Positions 6,149 to 9,883 of a stretch of DNA of 9,883 nucleotides are shown here, piece by piece (the stretch's first letter is position 1; each line of letters begins with the position of its first letter). Location: NCBI GenBank assembly GCA_964523945.1, contig CAZGBU010000079.1, forward strand, positions 1-9,883, written 5' to 3'. The notes under the pieces were generated by a model that saw only the letters and a program-made list of their open reading frames with translations, was not told the DNA's origin and ran no database searches. A program made the position numbers and the translations under genes. This DNA is from CAKTOF01 sp964523945. GTDB taxonomy: Bacteria; Bacillota; Clostridia; Oscillospirales; Oscillospiraceae.

Positions 6149-7445
6149 GATCACCGTGGTCGGCGCTGGCCTGGCCGGCTGCGAGGCCGCCTGGCAGATT
6201 GCGCAGCGCGGCATTGCCGTCCGGCTGCTGGAGATGAAGCCGGAAAAGATGACGCCGGCGCATCACAGCCCCGACTTTGCTGAACTCGTCTGTTCCAATT
6301 CGCTGCGCGGCGACGGGCTGCACAATGCAGTCGGTCTGCTCAAAGAGGAGCTGCGGCGGCTCGGCAGCCTGATTCTGACCTGTGCGGAGCAGACCCGTGT
6401 GGAAGCGGGCGGGGCGCTCGCAGTCGACCGGAACCGGTTTTCCGCGCTCGTAACAGAGCGCATTCACAGCCATCCAGGCATTACAGTCGTGCCCGGCGAG
6501 GTGACCGAAGTGCCGGCGGGACCGGCAGTGATTGCGTCGGGACCGCTGACGTCCGATGCGCTCGCACAGGCAATTTCGGACTGGTTCGGCGGAACAGAAT
6601 ATCTGAGCTTCTACGATGCGGCTGCGCCGCTGGTGACGTTCGATTCCATTGATATGGACAGAGCCTGGTTTGCTTCGCGCTATGACCGCGGTGGAGCGGA
6701 TTATGTCAACTGCGCGATGGACAGGGAAGAGTATGCGGCATTTGTCCATGCGCTGGCTGAGGCCGAAGAGGCGCCTGTGCACGGCTTTGAGGACAGTAAG
6801 GTATTCGAAGGCTGCATGCCGGTCGAGGTCATGGCGCGCCGCGGGATCGATACGCTGCGCCACGGTCCGCTCAAGCCGGTCGGTCTGACCGATCCGCGCA
6901 CCGGGGAAGAACCATACGCCGTCGTGCAGCTCCGGCGCGACAATGCAGCGGGCAGCATCTACAATATCGTCGGCTTCCAGACGCACCTGCGCCATCCGGA
7001 GCAAAAGCGCGTATTCTCCATGATCCCGGCGCTGCGCGAGGCCGAGTTTGTCCGCTATGGCGTGATGCATCGCAACACATTCCTGGATTCGCCCCGCCTG
7101 CTCAACCGCTTCTATCAGGCGCGGCGCGATCAGACGGTCGCGTTTGCCGGCCAGATGACCGGCGTGGAGGGATATGTGGAATCGACAGCGTCGGGGTATC
7201 TGGCCGGCGTCAGCATGGCGCGGCAGGTGCTCGGGCTGCCGCTGCCGGAATTCCCGGTGGAGACAGCGACCGGCGCGCTGGCGGCGTATATCAGCAACGA
7301 GTCGGTCGGCTCGTTCCAGCCGATGAATATCAACTTTGGCCTGATGCCGCCACTTGGCCGGCGGGTCAAGGGGAAACGAAACAAAAACCTCGCACTGTCC
7401 GAGCGCGCCTTAGAGATCATCGATACGCTCGCTGCGAGATTGTGA
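6141..7445 (+). CDS. trmFO: Methylenetetrahydrofolate-tRNA (uracil-5-)-methyltransferase
   Basis: TrmFO makes 5-methyluridine at position 54 of the tRNA T-loop, using 5,10-methylene-tetrahydrofolate as carbon donor and FAD/NAD(P)H as reductant; it is the Firmicutes alternative to SAM-dependent TrmA. The 434-residue length is normal. Residues 4-18 form the FAD-binding Rossmann motif (VVGAGLAGCEAAW). FAELVCSNSLRG (46-57) carries C51, and EGCMPVEVM carries C225; these probably correspond to the two functional cysteines known in the Bacillus subtilis enzyme (C53, C226). The C-terminal FAD signature GQMTGVEGYVESTASGYLAG is also present. The frame is open further upstream, but that part is the Arg-rich shadow of the topA tail. 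The ATG at 6141 overlaps the topA stop (ATGGCTGA) with an AGAGG upstream. plsX follows after 13 bases. Confidence 0.96.
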   Translation: MAEITVVGAGLAGCEAAWQIAQRGIAVRLLEMKPEKMTPAHHSPDFAELVCSNSLRGDGLHNAVGLLKEELRRLGSLILTCAEQTRVEAGGALAVDRNRFSALVTERIHSHPGITVVPGEVTEVPAGPAVIASGPLTSDALAQAISDWFGGTEYLSFYDAAAPLVTFDSIDMDRAWFASRYDRGGADYVNCAMDREEYAAFVHALAEAEEAPVHGFEDSKVFEGCMPVEVMARRGIDTLRHGPLKPVGLTDPRTGEEPYAVVQLRRDNAAGSIYNIVGFQTHLRHPEQKRVFSMIPALREAEFVRYGVMHRNTFLDSPRLLNRFYQARRDQTVAFAGQMTGVEGYVESTASGYLAGVSMARQVLGLPLPEFPVETATGALAAYISNESVGSFQPMNINFGLMPPLGRRVKGKRNKNLALSERALEIIDTLAARL

Positions 7446-7458
7446 GGAGGAAGTACGA

Positions 7459-8484
7459 ATGAAAATCATACTCGACGCCATGGGTGGCGATCACGCACCG
7501 GACGCCATCGTACAGGGCGCGGTTGACGCGGCACGCGAGTTCGGCGTGGAGATCACGCTGGTCGGACGCGGGGAACAGATCCTGCAGAGCCTGAAAAAGC
7601 TGGGAATCGATACGCTGCCGGCCGGTATGGCCGTAGCGAACGCGGAGGATGTCGTCGATATGCACGACGATCCGTCCACAGTGATCCACAAGCGGAAAGA
7701 CTCGTCGATGCTGGTTGCGCTACGTATGCTGGCCGCCAACGAGGGCGATGCGGTGATTTCTGCCGGTTCGACCGGCGCGCTGCTCACTGCGGCCACGCTG
7801 ACTGTCAAGCGGATCAAGGGGATTCGCCGCGCCGCGCTTGCACCGATGATCCCGACGATGGGCGGCAGTGCCGTGCTGATCGACTGCGGCGCCAATGCCG
7901 AATGTACGCCGGAGTTCCTGCTGCAGTTTGCATATATGGGCGCGTTCTGCGCAGAGCGTTTCGCAGGCAAAACCAACCCGAAAATTGGATTGCTGAATAT
8001 CGGCACGGAGGATACCAAGGGAACGCAGCTCCAGCGTGATGCCTATGCGCTGCTGCAAGGCGCATCCGGGCTGAACTTTGTCGGCAACGTCGAGGGCCGC
8101 GAGGCGATGGAGGGCGCGGTCGACGTCATTGTTGCCGACGGATTTTCGGGCAATATCATGCTCAAGTGCGTCGAGGGGACCGGGCTGTTCCTGGCTGCAG
8201 AGCTGAAAAAGATCTTTCTGAAAAGCGCTGCGACCAAACTTGGCGCATTGCTGTGCCGTGCCGGTATCCGGGACTTCAAGAAGATGCTCGACTACCGCGA
8301 AACGGGCGGCACGCTGCTGCTCGGCCTGAAAAAACCGGTCGTCAAGGCGCATGGCTCGTCGGATGCGCGCGCAATCCGCAGCGCGGTTCGCCAGGCTATG
8401 CAGGCAGTGGACAGCGGCGTCACGGAGATGATTGCACAGAATATCGATAAAATGGTGATCCCAAAGGAGCGTCCGGAATGTTGA
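7459..8484 (+). CDS. plsX: Phosphate acyltransferase PlsX
   Basis: PlsX converts acyl-ACP and phosphate to acyl-phosphate, the donor used by the membrane acyltransferase PlsY to start phosphatidic acid synthesis; it is a peripheral membrane enzyme. The 341 residues are a normal length. Family motifs are DAMGGDHAP (6-14), SAGSTGAL (101-108), IDCGANAEC (141-149), GNVEGR (209-214), ADGFSGN (226-232) and GLKKPVVKAHGSSDA (289-303). The ATG has a perfect AGGAGG (7445-7450) that overlaps the trmFO stop codon. The 3' end overlaps rnc by 7 bases. In many Firmicutes an acpP gene lies between plsX and rnc; here there is no room for one. Confidence 0.97.
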   Translation: MKIILDAMGGDHAPDAIVQGAVDAAREFGVEITLVGRGEQILQSLKKLGIDTLPAGMAVANAEDVVDMHDDPSTVIHKRKDSSMLVALRMLAANEGDAVISAGSTGALLTAATLTVKRIKGIRRAALAPMIPTMGGSAVLIDCGANAECTPEFLLQFAYMGAFCAERFAGKTNPKIGLLNIGTEDTKGTQLQRDAYALLQGASGLNFVGNVEGREAMEGAVDVIVADGFSGNIMLKCVEGTGLFLAAELKKIFLKSAATKLGALLCRAGIRDFKKMLDYRETGGTLLLGLKKPVVKAHGSSDARAIRSAVRQAMQAVDSGVTEMIAQNIDKMVIPKERPEC

Positions 8485-9158
8485 GTGAATTGGAACGCCG
8501 GATCGGCTATTCGTTTCGGGAACGGATGCTGCTGGAGAATGCGCTGACGCACAGTTCCTATGCCAATGAGAACCGTCACCTGCCGTACCAGAGCAATGAG
8601 CGGCTGGAATTTCTGGGCGACTCGGTGCTGGGGTTTGTCGTGGCAGACGAGCTCTACCGCATCTACCCGGAGAAACAGGAGGGCGAGCTGACGCGCATCC
8701 GGGCCGACCTGGTATGCGAAAAAAGCCTGGCAAATGTGGCCGCGCAGATCGGGCTGGGCGAATACCTGCATCTCGGCCGCGGCGAAGAGGTCGAGGGGCG
8801 CACCCGCGCGAGTACAACGTCCGATGCTGTCGAGGCGCTGATTGCGGCCGTCTATCTCGACGGCGGGTTCAGCGCGGCCAGCAGCCTGATCCACCGGTTG
8901 CTGCTCGGCGGCACGCAGAGCGAGCACCATAAGGACTTCAAGACCGCCTTTCAGGAGCTGGTGCAGCGCAGGAAGGGGCAGGTCATCAGCTATGTCATGA
9001 CGGGCGAATCCGGCCCGGATCACGATAAGCGTTTTTTTGCCGACGTTCTGCTGAACGGGAATGTGGTCGGCAGCGGCTCCGGCCACAGCAAAAAGGCGGC
9101 GGAGCAGGCGGCGGCACGCGCGGCAATCGGTGCGCTGTTCCCCGACGAGGAAATCTGA
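8478..9158 (+). CDS. rnc: Ribonuclease III
   Basis: RNase III cuts double-stranded RNA and is needed for rRNA precursor processing and mRNA turnover. The 226 residues contain an N-terminal endonuclease domain with the signature NERLEFLGD (40-48; acidic E44 and D48) and a second acidic pair, D116 and E119, in SDAVEALIAAVYLDGG, as expected for the two-metal catalytic site. The double-stranded-RNA-binding domain runs from about 152 to 220 and ends with GSGSGHSKKAAEQAAARAA. The ATG is preceded by AAAGGAG (8463-8469) within plsX and overlaps its stop (ATGTTGA), so translation is probably coupled. It is the last gene of the operon. smc and ftsY, which often follow rnc in Firmicutes, are absent here. 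Confidence 0.97.
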   Translation: MLSELERRIGYSFRERMLLENALTHSSYANENRHLPYQSNERLEFLGDSVLGFVVADELYRIYPEKQEGELTRIRADLVCEKSLANVAAQIGLGEYLHLGRGEEVEGRTRASTTSDAVEALIAAVYLDGGFSAASSLIHRLLLGGTQSEHHKDFKTAFQELVQRRKGQVISYVMTGESGPDHDKRFFADVLLNGNVVGSGSGHSKKAAEQAAARAAIGALFPDEEI

Positions 9159-9187
9159 AGCGGCGCCGGCAGGCAGATGGAAACGCT

Positions 9188-9225
9188 GGCGGGCATTCGG
9201 CAATCGGCCGGATGCCCGCCTTTTT
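9188..9225 (+). terminator. Intrinsic terminator of the trmH-rnc operon
   Basis: A 13-bp stem (ggcgggcattcgg at 9188-9200 with ccggatgcccgcc at 9208-9220, one G-U pair) has a 7-base loop and is followed directly by TTTTT (9221-9225). It starts 30 bases after the rnc stop codon. Confidence 0.95.
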
Positions 9226-9272
9226 GCGCGCCGGATTATGCGGAAAATCCGTGGGATTTTCTGCCGGCGCGT
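9226..9272 (+). repeat. Nested inverted repeat upstream of the sigma-factor gene
   Basis: The outer arms CGCGCCGG (9227-9234) and CCGGCGCG (9264-9271) are perfectly complementary. Inside, AAAATCC (9244-9250) and GGATTTT (9254-9260) form a 7-bp stem with a GTG triloop. The element starts immediately after the operon terminator and ends 37 bases before the sigma start codon, so it lies in the region where that gene's promoter or leader must be. It could be an RNA hairpin in the leader or a DNA operator. No T-tract follows on either strand, which argues against a terminator. Confidence 0.6.
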
Positions 9273-9291
9273 GTAACATTCAGTGAGAGAG

Positions 9292-9304
9292 AAAGAGGGG
9301 GTGA
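9292..9304 (+). promoter_or_regulatory. Ribosome binding site that sets the sigma-factor start
   Basis: The purine-rich AAAGAGGGGGTGA ends 4 bases before the GTG at 9309. It supports that start over the in-frame ATG at 9177, which lies upstream of and reads through the operon terminator. Confidence 0.65.
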
Positions 9305-9308
9305 CGCC

Positions 9309-9845
9309 GTGCATGAGACGAAAATCATTGGCCTGCTGCTGGCGCGGGACGAGCGGGGAATGGACGCGCTGCTGCAGCATTACGGGCCGCTGATGCGCTA
9401 CGTCATCGCACCGATTCTGCCCAACCCGCACGACCGGGAGGAGTGCCTTTCGGCGTGCGCCATGCGCGTCTGGGACAAGATCGGCCAGTTCGACCGGCAG
9501 CGGAGCAGCTGGAGCGCATGGCTGACCGCGATTGCCAGAAATACGGCGCTGAACCGCGCGAGAAAAGACGCGCGCGCGAACGACACAGAGCCGCTGCGGC
9601 CGGAGCTGGCGTCACCGGAGCCAACGCCGGAGCAGGCTGTGCTCATCCAGGAGCGGCGCGAGGCGGTGCAGCGCATCCTGCAGCAGCTGCCCGCCGGGGA
9701 GCGGGCGCTGCTGTACCGGAAGTACTACTACATGCAGCCGACGGCCCAAATTGCATCCGAGCTGGGAATGACGGAGCGCGCTGTCGAGGGCAGGCTGTAC
9801 CGCCTGAAGAAGCGGCTGCGCAAAAAACTGGGAGTCTGCAAATAA
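9309..9845 (+). CDS. ECF-type sigma-70 family RNA polymerase sigma factor
   Basis: The 178-residue protein has the two-domain plan of an extracytoplasmic-function sigma factor. Sigma region 2 spans about 17-86 (MDALLQHYGPLMRYVI, REECLSACAMRVWDKIGQF, WLTAIARNTALNRARK) and would contact core polymerase and the -10 element. After a Pro/Glu-rich linker (about 90-108), region 4 occupies about 115-175, with the helix-turn-helix TAQIASELGMTERAVEGRL and a basic end (KKRLRKKL) that would contact the -35 element. It starts at GTG. It lies after the operon terminator, so it is a separate unit, and the inverted repeat at 9226-9272 lies in its upstream region. I see no clear ECF-type promoter. ECF factors are usually followed by a membrane anti-sigma gene, but the window ends 38 bases after the stop. 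The signal and regulon are unknown. Confidence 0.9.
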   Translation: MHETKIIGLLLARDERGMDALLQHYGPLMRYVIAPILPNPHDREECLSACAMRVWDKIGQFDRQRSSWSAWLTAIARNTALNRARKDARANDTEPLRPELASPEPTPEQAVLIQERREAVQRILQQLPAGERALLYRKYYYMQPTAQIASELGMTERAVEGRLYRLKKRLRKKLGVCK

Positions 9846-9883
9846 AAAGTCAAGCCCAAATTGAATAGAAAGTTCAATCGGGA

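Noticed and set aside
5904..7070. A 388-codon - strand open frame antisense to trmFO
   Set aside because: It has no recognisable domain and a shadow-like composition, while TrmFO on the other strand has all family motifs.
7720..9431. Two overlapping - strand open frames of 365 and 379 codons antisense to plsX, rnc and the sigma-factor start
   Set aside because: They overlap each other and clear genes and show no motif. The longer one also crosses the rnc terminator.
9860..9878. Small inverted repeat ATTGAA/TTCAAT after the sigma gene
   Set aside because: A 6-bp AT-rich stem without a T-tract is too weak to call a terminator, and the window ends 5 bases later.

Overview
The window looks like a piece of a GC-rich Clostridia chromosome, most likely from the Oscillospiraceae/Ruminococcaceae side of the Firmicutes. 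That placement is an inference from four things: a surface protein with three S-layer-homology (SLH) domains, the folate-dependent tRNA methyltransferase TrmFO next to dprA and topA, strong AGGAGG-type ribosome binding sites, and intrinsic terminators after transcription units. All recognisable genes lie on the + strand. I see no mobile element, phage gene, tRNA, rRNA or CRISPR array.

Layout. (1) Positions 1-1252 hold the 3' part of a secreted, wall-anchored surface protein: a beta-repeat region followed by three SLH domains. It ends at a strong intrinsic terminator (1308-1342). (2) Positions 1343-1778 hold no credible protein gene. They contain an extended -10 promoter just after that terminator, a second sigma-A-like promoter, many mutually complementary segments (some mutually exclusive or crossing), and an intrinsic terminator that ends 38 bases before the next start codon. 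This is a candidate structured RNA: either a stand-alone ncRNA or a switching/attenuating leader for the downstream operon. I could not match it to a known RNA family. (3) Positions 1779-9158 are a tight six-gene operon: a TrmH/SpoU RNA 2'-O-methyltransferase, dprA, topA, trmFO, plsX and rnc. Gaps or overlaps are 36, 14, -8, 13 and -7 bases, and the operon closes with a strong terminator (9188-9225). (4) Positions 9226-9883 hold an inverted repeat and then a small ECF-type sigma-70 family factor with a GTG start. The window ends 38 bases after its stop codon, so any anti-sigma partner is out of view.

The operon is housekeeping. It covers RNA modification (TrmH-like, TrmFO), RNA processing (RNase III), DNA topology (TopA), ssDNA handling in transformation/recombination (DprA) and the first step of phospholipid synthesis (PlsX). 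The main surprises are the roughly 350-base structured region ahead of the operon, the lysine/alanine-rich tail on TopA, and the absence of acpP between plsX and rnc and of smc after rnc.
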